DNA of 17,874 nt. It comes from an uncultured bacterium. Its GTDB lineage: Bacteria > Cyanobacteriota > Vampirovibrionia > Gastranaerophilales > Gastranaerophilaceae. The position numbers and the translations under genes are program-made. This document shows, one piece after another, positions 5,202-12,912 of the stretch (position 1 is the stretch's first letter; the number at the start of each line of letters is the position of its first letter). Under the pieces are notes generated by a model that made no database searches, was not told where the DNA came from, and was given only the letters and a program-made list of their open reading frames with translations. The stretch covers positions 1-17,874 of the forward strand of contig CAMAGQ010000020.1 in the NCBI GenBank assembly GCA_945833895.1, given 5' to 3'.

Positions 5202-6671
5202 TTATAAATCATTTCCTGAGTATGATAAATTGAAACTTTTATTACATAGCGGGAAGTCTGAAACCCCGTTATTTCTAACAGCCAAAGCCAAACCGTACCA
5301 GTTATTGAATGACGGATCTTTTATTTTGTATCGTGAAATTTTGCGGTTAATATCTGTCATTACGATATGAACAATTTCGCCCCTCCAGCCTTCTGAGAGT
5401 GACACCACCATAGCATCTGAGGCATAATTGTTATTAACGCCGTCAACAATAATCGGCTCGTCTTTATAATCTTTCAATTTATTAAATATCTTTTTAATCA
5501 TAGACAAAGATTCTTTAACTTCTTTGTATCTCAGCTTAAACCTTGAATTAACGTCACCTGAACCTTTGAACGGTTTACGAGTAATCCCGAGTTCGCTCAT
5601 CCATTTGTCAGGGAAATCAAACCTTGTATCAAGTTCAACCCCAGAAGCCTTAGCAGCCATACCGACAAGCCCGATATCACGAGCCTTTTCCATACTCACT
5701 GTACCTGTTTTTTCAAGTCTTGACATTACCGTAGAATTTTTAAGCATTGTTTTTGCCATTCTATCAACGTCTTTGCCGACTTTATCAAAAGTTTCCAACG
5801 CTTTTTGTATGGTTTCTTCTTTAAAATCGTAGTTTACACCGCCAACAGTTACCAACCCTCTGCCGAAACGGCTTCCGCTAAATTCAAGCATTGTGTTTAT
5901 GACTAGAGTTCTTGTTGCTCCAAACACGGCAGCACCCATCAAATACGCAATATCACCTGCTATTGCACCCATATCACCTATTTGAATAGCCATTCTTTCC
6001 ATTTCTAATGCGGCTTTTCTTATCAATTGTGCCTTATTGGAAATTTCAAATCCTTTTAAGGTTTCAATTGCCTGAGAATACGCAATACTATAAGCGATTG
6101 CACTATCACCGTTTATTGATTCAGCCAGTTGATTAGACGGATTTTTCATCATCATATCTTCAACACCGCGGTGCTGGTAGCCAAGCATAATTTCCAAATG
6201 GTAAACGGTTTCGCCGTTACACATAAATCTGAAATGTCCCGGTTCAATAACACCTGCGTGAATAGGTCCAACTGCAACCTGATGGACTTCTTCGCCCTCC
6301 ATTTCAAAGAACGGATATTTATCCTGATTTTGTCTTACAGGCTTTAACCAAGGATGGTGAAGCGGTTCAATCCCAAACTGCTCATAAAATTCTCTTTCAA
6401 ATATATGAAACGAAGGAACGTATTGAGTTATAGATTCATAAGATTTGTCATTCGGAGCAAAAATAGCAGATGATATATACAAATCACAGTTTGCATCATC
6501 AGCAAGAACAACAAATAATCTTACATACCCGAAGCCCCAATCTTTTCCGAAAAATCCTATAGGACGTTTACCCAGTTCAATAATTTGCTCACGCAATTCA
6601 TCAATTCTCATCCCCGGAATATCCGATAAATTTATTTTTGTATTATTCTTTACTTTTATCCATTTAGCCAT
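5202..6671 (-). CDS. Hydrogenase-4/Ehr-type large subunit (HycE/HyfG-like, NuoC-NuoD fusion) lacking the [NiFe] site
   Basis: 489 residues. About 1-120 is a NuoC/HycE N-terminal domain (FHIFEREFYEQFGIEPLHHP). The rest is the NuoD/hydrogenase large-subunit fold (VYHLEIMLGYQHRGVE). In hydrogenases two CxxC motifs bind nickel and iron. Here the first reads SINGDSA, with Asn187 and Ser190 in the Cys positions, and the second reads SFNLSYSGND, with Ser483 and Gly486. All four ligands are absent, and the protein ends at residue 489 with no C-terminal extension for a maturation protease. It cannot hold a [NiFe] centre, so it fits the energy-converting hydrogenase-related (Ehr) group, whose substrate is not established. 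AAGGA lies ten bases before the ATG, and the membrane-subunit gene upstream ends 18 bases before it. Confidence 0.88.
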   Translation of the reverse strand: MAKWIKVKNNTKINLSDIPGMRIDELREQIIELGKRPIGFFGKDWGFGYVRLFVVLADDANCDLYISSAIFAPNDKSYESITQYVPSFHIFEREFYEQFGIEPLHHPWLKPVRQNQDKYPFFEMEGEEVHQVAVGPIHAGVIEPGHFRFMCNGETVYHLEIMLGYQHRGVEDMMMKNPSNQLAESINGDSAIAYSIAYSQAIETLKGFEISNKAQLIRKAALEMERMAIQIGDMGAIAGDIAYLMGAAVFGATRTLVINTMLEFSGSRFGRGLVTVGGVNYDFKEETIQKALETFDKVGKDVDRMAKTMLKNSTVMSRLEKTGTVSMEKARDIGLVGMAAKASGVELDTRFDFPDKWMSELGITRKPFKGSGDVNSRFKLRYKEVKESLSMIKKIFNKLKDYKDEPIIVDGVNNNYASDAMVVSLSEGWRGEIVHIVMTDINRKISRYKIKDPSFNNWYGLALAVRNNGVSDFPLCNKSFNLSYSGNDL

Positions 6672-6689
6672 AATAATTGTGTCCTTATC

Positions 6690-8120
6690 CTAAAATGCAC
6701 CTGCTGTCATCTTTATAACTTCGTTTAGACAATTCGGAATATAAATACCCAGTACAAATACAAGTATTAACATCACAAACTGCGAAATATACATCCAGTA
6801 GGAAACTCTATTTTTATTAGTTTCTATAAGTTTTGCTTTGTCTTCACTCAATTCGCCAAACGCCATCTTAATAACAACTCTTCCGATTCCGAAAAGAATT
6901 ATAGTCAGCAGCAGAGCAAAAATTGCACATAAAACATAATGCTTTTCTGTAAGCATTGTTTTAATCATTAAAAATTCGCTCAAGAACAGCAAAGATGTCG
7001 GGAATGCACAAATTGCCAAGAATGAAGCAACCCACATCCAGCCCGTTTTGCCGTCTGCAGTAACCAAACCGCTTACAGATTTAACTCTTTTTGAATTAAA
7101 CAATTCAAGAACGTTACCTGAAGTCAGGAAAAATGAGGCTTTTGCCAGTGAATGTCCGATTAAGTGAAGAACCACAGCATAATAAGCAACACCGCCAAGT
7201 GCAATACCTATCGCAAGAATACCCATATTTTCAATTGATGAGTACGCAAGCATTCTTTTGTAATTTTTAATATGATATACAAAAACTGTTGCCACAAACA
7301 ATGAAAGAAATCCCATAAGCATCAGGATTATTCTGGCATAATTTGTACAGCCTGCAACTTCCATAATCTTAAAAACTCTGACAATAACAAGAAAAGCAGA
7401 GTTCAGTAATGTCGCAGATAACAATGCTGAAATTGGTGACGGGGCTTCCGAGTGAGCATCAGGCAGCCAGAAATGAACAGGAGCCAAGCCCATTTTTGCA
7501 CCAAATCCAAACAGCATAAATATAAACGCTAACTTCAAAAACGGAAGGTCAAAACTTGCCGCATGTTGATACAACTGAGCAAAGTTCAATGAATTGACAT
7601 CACCAGATGATACGTTCAACAGTATTATACCGACAAATGCCATCGCAATACCGATTGAACAAATGAAAACGTATTTCCAAGCCGCTTCAATTGCGTGTTT
7701 TGTTTTATTAAAGTAAATCAAATATGCACTTGATAACGTAGTTGCTTCAATCAAAACCCAAGAAACACCTAAATCCGTACTCAAAAGTGTTCCAGTCATA
7801 GAAAGTACAAATATCATAATCATAAATGAATAATGACTTATTCTTCTAGCGGGAACGTCGATATTTTTCACGTATCCTGTGTTGTATATAGCAACCATCA
7901 AATATACAAATGACAACACCAGCAAAAATATTGCGTTAGTATGGTCAAGGGCAAAATATGGAATACTTAATTCAGTATTTTTACCAAAGACAAGCAATGA
8001 ACTTGCAACAATGTGAACAACTGCATATAAATTCACCATCCAAGTGTTAAATGTCTTATTTTTAATTAGCAATACCAAAATACACGCTATTATCGGGAAA
8101 ATTAAAATCGTATTAATCAT
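6690..8120 (-). CDS. Proton-antiporter-like membrane subunit (HyfF / NuoN-like)
   Basis: About 476 residues with roughly a dozen hydrophobic segments, of the Mrp antiporter / NuoLMN family. Key charged residues of the ion channel are present: Glu125 (WVLIEATTLSS), Lys209 (GAKMGLAPVHFWLPDAH) and Lys327 (HSLAKASFF). The second channel Lys is replaced by Asn (LLSATLLNSAF), as is normal for HyfF-type subunits. It should form part of the membrane arm that moves protons or sodium ions. An ATG nine bases earlier (8129) is also possible, but AAAGGA would then be only two bases away, against 11 bases for 8120. Its start overlaps the end of the hyfE-like gene by eight bases, showing translational coupling. 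Confidence 0.85.
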   Translation of the reverse strand: MINTILIFPIIACILVLLIKNKTFNTWMVNLYAVVHIVASSLLVFGKNTELSIPYFALDHTNAIFLLVLSFVYLMVAIYNTGYVKNIDVPARRISHYSFMIMIFVLSMTGTLLSTDLGVSWVLIEATTLSSAYLIYFNKTKHAIEAAWKYVFICSIGIAMAFVGIILLNVSSGDVNSLNFAQLYQHAASFDLPFLKLAFIFMLFGFGAKMGLAPVHFWLPDAHSEAPSPISALLSATLLNSAFLVIVRVFKIMEVAGCTNYARIILMLMGFLSLFVATVFVYHIKNYKRMLAYSSIENMGILAIGIALGGVAYYAVVLHLIGHSLAKASFFLTSGNVLELFNSKRVKSVSGLVTADGKTGWMWVASFLAICAFPTSLLFLSEFLMIKTMLTEKHYVLCAIFALLLTIILFGIGRVVIKMAFGELSEDKAKLIETNKNRVSYWMYISQFVMLILVFVLGIYIPNCLNEVIKMTAGAF

Positions 8121-8763
8121 TATATTCATAGTCCTTTAAATCTGATAAATGAGAAACTTCAAGGTCTTTAAACTCTTTGTTAATTTCATTGACGAACAAT
8201 CCTAAGATATAAACCGCAATGAACACATCGAGCAAAACACCCATATTTACAAGCATTGGCATTTCTTTTGCAACAGAAAGCGACAAAAGAAATATCCCGT
8301 TTTCCATTGTAATAAATTCGATTACATTGGAAATGATTTTATGTTTAATTGTAATCAGCCATAAACTTATAATAATTGTTGCCGCCGAAACTCCAAAATA
8401 AATCGGAGCAATCATCTTAACCGAAGAAACAAAGTAATTTGATACCAAAAATCCCGCAAGTAAGACAATACTTGAGATTACAAGGCAATAAAAGTGCGGA
8501 ATATTCGCAGCCACATCTCGGTTTGAGTGTGTTTGTTTTAAAACCTTATACAAAAACCAAGGAATAACAATTGATTTCACTACAATTGTTTCTATCGCTA
8601 AAAATGCAAAGTTTAACAAATTGCTATGTTCAGCCCCGCAGCAGCATATCAAAAATAACAACACACCTTGAACAATAAGAATTCTAATATGTGCAATAAT
8701 TCTGCTTGTTGCCGCCAAATATAACATTGTTAATCCGAATAGAATTATAAAACCTGTTGCCAT
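8113..8763 (-). CDS. Membrane subunit HyfE-like (NuoK-type C-terminus)
   Basis: 216 residues from the preferred start, with six to seven hydrophobic segments. The diagnostic part is near the C-terminus: IEFITMENGIFLLSLSV followed by MGVLLDVFIAVYIL, which is the conserved HyfE/NuoK-like block with its buried Glu. In the complex it would be a small membrane-arm subunit next to the HyfC-like protein, linking the redox part to the antiporter subunits. An upstream in-frame ATG (8814) would give 17 more residues and a 44-base overlap with the preceding gene. The start at 8763 has GGAGG 11 bases upstream and leaves a seven-base gap, and is preferred. The C-terminal tail is polar and acidic. Confidence 0.82.
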   Translation of the reverse strand: MATGFIILFGLTMLYLAATSRIIAHIRILIVQGVLLFLICCCGAEHSNLLNFAFLAIETIVVKSIVIPWFLYKVLKQTHSNRDVAANIPHFYCLVISSIVLLAGFLVSNYFVSSVKMIAPIYFGVSAATIIISLWLITIKHKIISNVIEFITMENGIFLLSLSVAKEMPMLVNMGVLLDVFIAVYILGLFVNEINKEFKDLEVSHLSDLKDYEYND

Positions 8764-8770
8764 ATCTGTA

Positions 8771-9688
8771 CTAACCTCCAAACATCCTTGCCATAACAAG
8801 AGAAAGAACAACAAGAGCCAATGAACTCATAACAAATATAAATTCAAAAACGTGTGACATTCTTATTCTTGCCATGCCGGATTCTACCGTACCAATAGCG
8901 ATTGAGACAATTCCCAAAACTGACAAATAGCATAAAACATGCATTAATACCGGCAAATGATGCGGAATTACCATACACGCAATCAATGAAGATATTAATA
9001 GCATCTTAATCCCGTTTGCCCAGGAATATATCGCTAAATCACTTCCCGAGTTATCTAAAATCATAACCTCGTGAATCATTGTTAATTCCAAATGTGTCGC
9101 AGGGTCATCAACCGGCACTCTTGAACCCTCTGTCAAAATCATTATGAACAAAACAACAACAGCAAATATGGTTATCAAAATTCCATAACTGCCCGCATTT
9201 GAAATTATATGAGATAAACTGTCAAAAGTATAATTTCCTGTCAAAAGCATAACTGACGCAATTAGAATAAAAAACGCAGGTTCAACTATTGATGTGAAAC
9301 ACGCTTCTCGAGATGCACCCATTCCTTCAAAACTGCTTCCCGTATCCATTGCGGCAACAATTGACATGAATTTGCCCAACCCTAAAGTATAAGAAAAAAC
9401 AATCACTCCGACAGGAATACTAATAATTGCACTACCCGTTGCAAGCGGTACAAACATTGCCGCAAACAGCACTGTTGAAATCGCAAATACAGGTGCAATA
9501 TTAAACACTACAGATGTTGTTTTACTTATAACAAAATCTTTCTTAATCAATCTGATAAAATCATACAACGGCTGAAATATAGACGGACCTTTTCTTCCTG
9601 CCCAAAATGATTTTGTCTTTTTTATAAGTCCCAGCATTAGAAACGGGACAAATAAAAGAATTATTAAATTTACTATTGTCATTATCAT
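8771..9688 (-). CDS. Membrane subunit HyfC/HycD-like (NuoH-type)
   Basis: 305 residues with about eight hydrophobic segments. It carries the NuoH/HycD landmarks in order: AGRKGP at 30-35 and QPLYDFIRLIKK at 39-50 after the first helix, GMGASRE at 122-128 with Glu-Pro at 136-137, and the cytoplasmic loop EGSRVPVDDP at 187-196 followed by Glu201 and Glu207. In complex I and its relatives this subunit sits under the redox module and passes the conformational or electrostatic signal to the antiporter subunits. The start is six bases after the hyfB-like stop. A second ATG two codons in is equally possible, since the ribosome site (GGATAG) is weak. Confidence 0.88.
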   Translation of the reverse strand: MIMTIVNLIILLFVPFLMLGLIKKTKSFWAGRKGPSIFQPLYDFIRLIKKDFVISKTTSVVFNIAPVFAISTVLFAAMFVPLATGSAIISIPVGVIVFSYTLGLGKFMSIVAAMDTGSSFEGMGASREACFTSIVEPAFFILIASVMLLTGNYTFDSLSHIISNAGSYGILITIFAVVVLFIMILTEGSRVPVDDPATHLELTMIHEVMILDNSGSDLAIYSWANGIKMLLISSLIACMVIPHHLPVLMHVLCYLSVLGIVSIAIGTVESGMARIRMSHVFEFIFVMSSLALVVLSLVMARMFGG

Positions 9689-9694
9689 TTTTCA

Positions 9695-11683
9695 CTATCC
9701 TATAAACAAACTTGCTATAATAACTACCAATAAAAATACCATTCCGTATTTTATGTATGACTGAATATTTCCGCTCTGCATTGCTTCAAATTTCGACAAA
9801 AACCACTCATCAAATTTCAACAGCGGATTAAGCACGTAAGCTTCCTCAATATCTTCAATATGTAAGTGGAAGTGTGCGGCAACAGGGAAAAGTTTCTTCG
9901 GTTTTTCAATATCAAATACCTTTTTAAACAGTGGTCTTAGCATTGATAAAAACGGACTTGCAAAAGATGATGCCGTATATTGCATGTGGTTGTTTGCTCT
10001 ATTATATCCGCACCCCCAGGTATCGTGCATTACAATTTTGCCTTTTGTAAGTTTCAACTTTAAGAATATCATCAATGTTACGAAACCGACAAACAGAACC
10101 GCATACAAAGCGATTGTCTGCATAATATTAAGTGGTATCATACAAACCTGACAGAAATTTACTATATTTTCCGAGAACATATCAAATACAACTCGTTTAA
10201 CCCAGAACACCACATACTGCGGATAAATTCCGATAAGCAGAGTAAATATTGCAAGTATTCCCATTGGAATTAACATAACCTTACTGGAATCTGTTGTAAC
10301 GTTTTGAGCGTTCTCACTTCGCGGCATTCCAAGAAACATTATACTGAACGCTTTGCTGAAACATAAAATAGCCATAGTTCCGACAAGTGCAAGTCCTGAA
10401 ATTGCAAAGAATATTAGCAAAATTGAAAGGAAATGGTGGATTTCCAAACCTTTAAACATTCCGAAATAAATCAAAAATTCACTGATAAATCCGTTGAACG
10501 GCGGCAAGCCGCAAATTGCAACAGAACCGATAAGGAATAATATTGCAGTAACCGGCATGGATTTAATCAATCCGCCAAGAATTTCGATATCTTTTGTGTG
10601 AGTTTTTATATAAACACTTCCGGCAGATAAGAACAACAATTCTTTAAATATAGAGTGGTTAAGTACATGCAAAATGCCGCCCGTGAACCCTAACAATGCA
10701 ACAAGCGGATTGTGATAAGTTAACCCAAGCATACCGACACCTAATCCGATACCGACAATCCCTATATTTTCAATACTGTGGTAAGCCAAAAGACGTTTCA
10801 AATCGTGTTGAGTAATTGCATATAACACGCCATACAAAGACGAAACAACCGAAATTGCCAGAAAACCGTACGCAATCTCTTTTGACGGAATACCAATCAG
10901 TGTAATCATTCTGATTATCCCGTAAATACCTGTCTTAATCATCACACCTGACATAATTCCGCTGACATGAGAAGGTGCAGCAGGGTGAGCATCAGGCAGC
11001 CAGTTATGGAAAGGTACAAAACCAGCCTTAGTTCCAAAACCGATAAATGCAAGTATAAATACAATGTTTGCAAAAGAAGTATTGTTTTGTAATACGGCTT
11101 TAAATGTTTCAAACTCAAAACTTCCTGATTTAATCGACATCAAGGCAAATGCAATTATGATAAATAAAACCGAAATGTGCATAAATACAAGGTATTTAAT
11201 ACCCGCTTTTAAAACATCTTTCTTATTACTTTCAAATATAACAAGGAAAAATGAACTCAATGACATAATTTCCCAGCAAATCAAAAACATCAAAGCGTTT
11301 TGACAGGTGACAACGGCAAGCATTGAAGCTATCAACATCGGCAAAAACACAAGATGAGAACTTATATTTTTCAAATCAAGATACGGTTTTAAATATCCGT
11401 TAGAATAAATTACCGAAAGCAAACTCATCACGGTAATTACCAGGATAAAAAACGCACTTAACGGGTCAATTACAAAACTTACATTTCCGAATATCGTGTT
11501 GAAATCGAAATTTGCAACTAAGTTTTCATGCCCGAATAATACCTTCACTGCAGGAATAGCACAAAATACAGAACCAACCGAAACTAACAATGATAAAATC
11601 ACGGTTTTTAATTTCTTGCTGAAAATATTTGCGACAAAACCGCTCAATAATAGGGTAATTATTCCAATAAAATAATTATTCAT
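9695..11683 (-). CDS. Proton-antiporter-like membrane subunit (HyfB / NuoL-like)
   Basis: 662 residues, about the length of HyfB. It has a NuoLMN antiporter core with Glu138 (LICWEIMSLSSF), Lys219 (GTKAGFVPFHNWLPDAH), Lys250 (GVMIKTGIYGI) and Lys347 (HSIFKELLFLSAG). After that come further helices and the HyfB-specific tail (MHDTWGCGYNR, then QYTASSFASP) and a last membrane helix. It is the largest ion-channel subunit of the complex. A very strong ribosome site (GGTGGAG, four bases before the ATG) and the AT-rich upstream region mark it as the first gene of the six-gene operon, with every downstream gene spaced by 18 bases or fewer or overlapping. Confidence 0.9.
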   Translation of the reverse strand: MNNYFIGIITLLLSGFVANIFSKKLKTVILSLLVSVGSVFCAIPAVKVLFGHENLVANFDFNTIFGNVSFVIDPLSAFFILVITVMSLLSVIYSNGYLKPYLDLKNISSHLVFLPMLIASMLAVVTCQNALMFLICWEIMSLSSFFLVIFESNKKDVLKAGIKYLVFMHISVLFIIIAFALMSIKSGSFEFETFKAVLQNNTSFANIVFILAFIGFGTKAGFVPFHNWLPDAHPAAPSHVSGIMSGVMIKTGIYGIIRMITLIGIPSKEIAYGFLAISVVSSLYGVLYAITQHDLKRLLAYHSIENIGIVGIGLGVGMLGLTYHNPLVALLGFTGGILHVLNHSIFKELLFLSAGSVYIKTHTKDIEILGGLIKSMPVTAILFLIGSVAICGLPPFNGFISEFLIYFGMFKGLEIHHFLSILLIFFAISGLALVGTMAILCFSKAFSIMFLGMPRSENAQNVTTDSSKVMLIPMGILAIFTLLIGIYPQYVVFWVKRVVFDMFSENIVNFCQVCMIPLNIMQTIALYAVLFVGFVTLMIFLKLKLTKGKIVMHDTWGCGYNRANNHMQYTASSFASPFLSMLRPLFKKVFDIEKPKKLFPVAAHFHLHIEDIEEAYVLNPLLKFDEWFLSKFEAMQSGNIQSYIKYGMVFLLVVIIASLFIG

Positions 11684-11735
11684 TCTTCTCCACCTTAAAC
11701 TACTGCGATACTAACATATCTCTTAGTCTGATAAA

Positions 11736-11765
11736 ATTATAACTTCCTACGTATTTAAACGTTAA
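11736..11765 (-). promoter_or_regulatory. Candidate promoter of the Ehr operon
   Basis: On the minus strand a perfect TATAAT (complement of 11736-11741) is preceded at 18 bases by TTAACG (complement of 11760-11765), about 50 bases upstream of the hyfB-like start. A second candidate lies further up: TTGACA (complement of 11809-11814) with TAAAAA 17 bases downstream (11786-11791). It has a better -35 and a worse -10. Either or both may serve. The leader would be roughly 45 or 95 bases long. Confidence 0.5.
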
Positions 11766-11848
11766 AAAATTTTACTTACTATATATTTTTAAAACTAACA
11801 TATATCAATGTCAAGTTCATTTTGAGGAGAAATTACAAAGATAAATCG

Positions 11849-11880
11849 CAAAAGAAAAGGACGGGAAGAGTATTCCCGTC
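11849..11880 (-). terminator. Rho-independent terminator of the NPVSFKG-protein gene
   Basis: A perfect 8-base-pair stem, 11860-11867 with 11873-11880 (GACGGGAA/TTCCCGTC) and a 5-base loop. On the minus strand it is followed by a T-rich run (CTTTTCTTTT). It lies 29 bases after the stop codon of the hypothetical gene and insulates it from the Ehr operon promoter. Confidence 0.8.
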
Positions 11881-11908
11881 AACATTTGTAAATTATTGAG
11901 TAATAAAA

Positions 11909-12844
11909 TTAAACATCTCTATGACCGACATGTAATTTGTGGTCAATATCTGCGGTTCTTTGGTTTGCTGTAAGCCGTCCTGCTATTAAATGATAAGCAA
12001 ACACAGCGGCTGCACCAATACCCGCAATAACTTTACCTGATTTTGCAATATGTGTAATCGGGTGTTTGAAAACCTGTGCTAGTTTCGGGCCTTCTTTGCT
12101 AAACGCTTTTGGTAGTGTATTAAACAACCAAGAACCCGCAAGTAATGTACCTGCTGTTGCCACACCATACATTATGCCTTTACCGACCGCCTTTGTCATT
12201 TGCCCTAAACTAGCAAAAAACTTCCACACGTTAGCAATTTTTTCTTTAAATGTTGTTTTTCGCTTTGGCTGATTATCGACAGCAGATTCAACTGCATCCG
12301 CATCAACAGCATCTAATTTATTTTCAACCGCGGTTTCTTTAATGTCTTCTGCTACAGGGGTTTCAATCGCTTCAGAAACTTCTGTCTTTACAGGTTCTGT
12401 CTTCGGGGACTGACCTCTTGGGATTGTAAAATCTTCAAATGCAGAACCGGTATTATTACCGAAAGTTACTGCCGATTTAATTTGATAATCTTTCATAGCC
12501 AGAACATATTTGCCCAATTCTTCGTGTTTATCCAAAATAACTCTTGGGGATGACCAACCGTCAGATTCAATAACTTTACCGTCTGATGATATATCGTATT
12601 CCGTGCCGTCGTGACTGTTCGGGAATTTTATATGGACGGTATTTGTTGCATTGTCATAGGTTTTGCTCCAATTATCATCATGCAATCTGTAATTAAACAA
12701 CTCAACTTTGCTTTTTGATTTCGCTGCGTGTTCATTATCTAAAGCCAACGCATCCATTTGAGGATATCTCTCAGCCTGCACCGGATTTGTAATAGCACCT
12801 AAGTTGTTTCCCTTGAAACTTACAGGATTGAAAGTAATATTCAT
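11909..12844 (-). CDS. Hypothetical protein with N-terminal NPVSFKG segment and two C-terminal hydrophobic helices
   Basis: 311 residues from the ATG at 12844, which has AAAGGAG nine bases upstream; an ATG 11 codons earlier would place that ribosome site inside the gene. The start reads MNITFNPVSFKGNN. Residues to about 145 are polar with beta-rich segments (TYDNATNTVHIKFPNSHDG). Residues 147-193 are an Ala/Glu/Val-rich acidic, probably disordered linker. A basic stretch (KRKTTFKEK) then leads to two hydrophobic Gly/Ala-rich segments, about 222-243 and 270-290, likely membrane-inserted. Short NP(V/I)SFKG-type N-termini recur in hypothetical proteins I associate with Gastranaerophilales; their meaning is unknown to me. 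Function is not recognised. It stands alone downstream of mutS, with its own ribosome site and terminator. Confidence 0.75.
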   Translation of the reverse strand: MNITFNPVSFKGNNLGAITNPVQAERYPQMDALALDNEHAAKSKSKVELFNYRLHDDNWSKTYDNATNTVHIKFPNSHDGTEYDISSDGKVIESDGWSSPRVILDKHEELGKYVLAMKDYQIKSAVTFGNNTGSAFEDFTIPRGQSPKTEPVKTEVSEAIETPVAEDIKETAVENKLDAVDADAVESAVDNQPKRKTTFKEKIANVWKFFASLGQMTKAVGKGIMYGVATAGTLLAGSWLFNTLPKAFSKEGPKLAQVFKHPITHIAKSGKVIAGIGAAAVFAYHLIAGRLTANQRTADIDHKLHVGHRDV

Positions 12845-12912
12845 TTCTACACACTCCTTTGCTCTATTAGAAAACACTAAATAATTTTTTTTTGCTATGT
12901 TGTAATAAAAGT

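Noticed and set aside
5524..5832. 102-codon frame opposite the large-subunit gene
   Set aside because: Shadow frame of a well-supported gene, with no ribosome site and no recognisable content; the same holds for the frames opposite mutS (13709-14544, 14732-15031), HyfB (11064-11303) and glnA (16499-16684).
8764..8814. ATG at 8814 as the start of the HyfE-like protein
   Set aside because: It would overlap the preceding gene by 44 bases; the ATG at 8763 has GGAGG upstream and starts at the first helix.
4440..11683. Annotation as a functional hydrogenase-4 or formate hydrogenlyase
   Set aside because: The large subunit lacks every [NiFe] ligand, and there are no maturation genes or formate dehydrogenase in the window.
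12845..12877. Upstream ATG of the NPVSFKG protein
   Set aside because: The AAAGGAG ribosome site would then be inside the coding region; the ATG at 12844 is correctly spaced from it.
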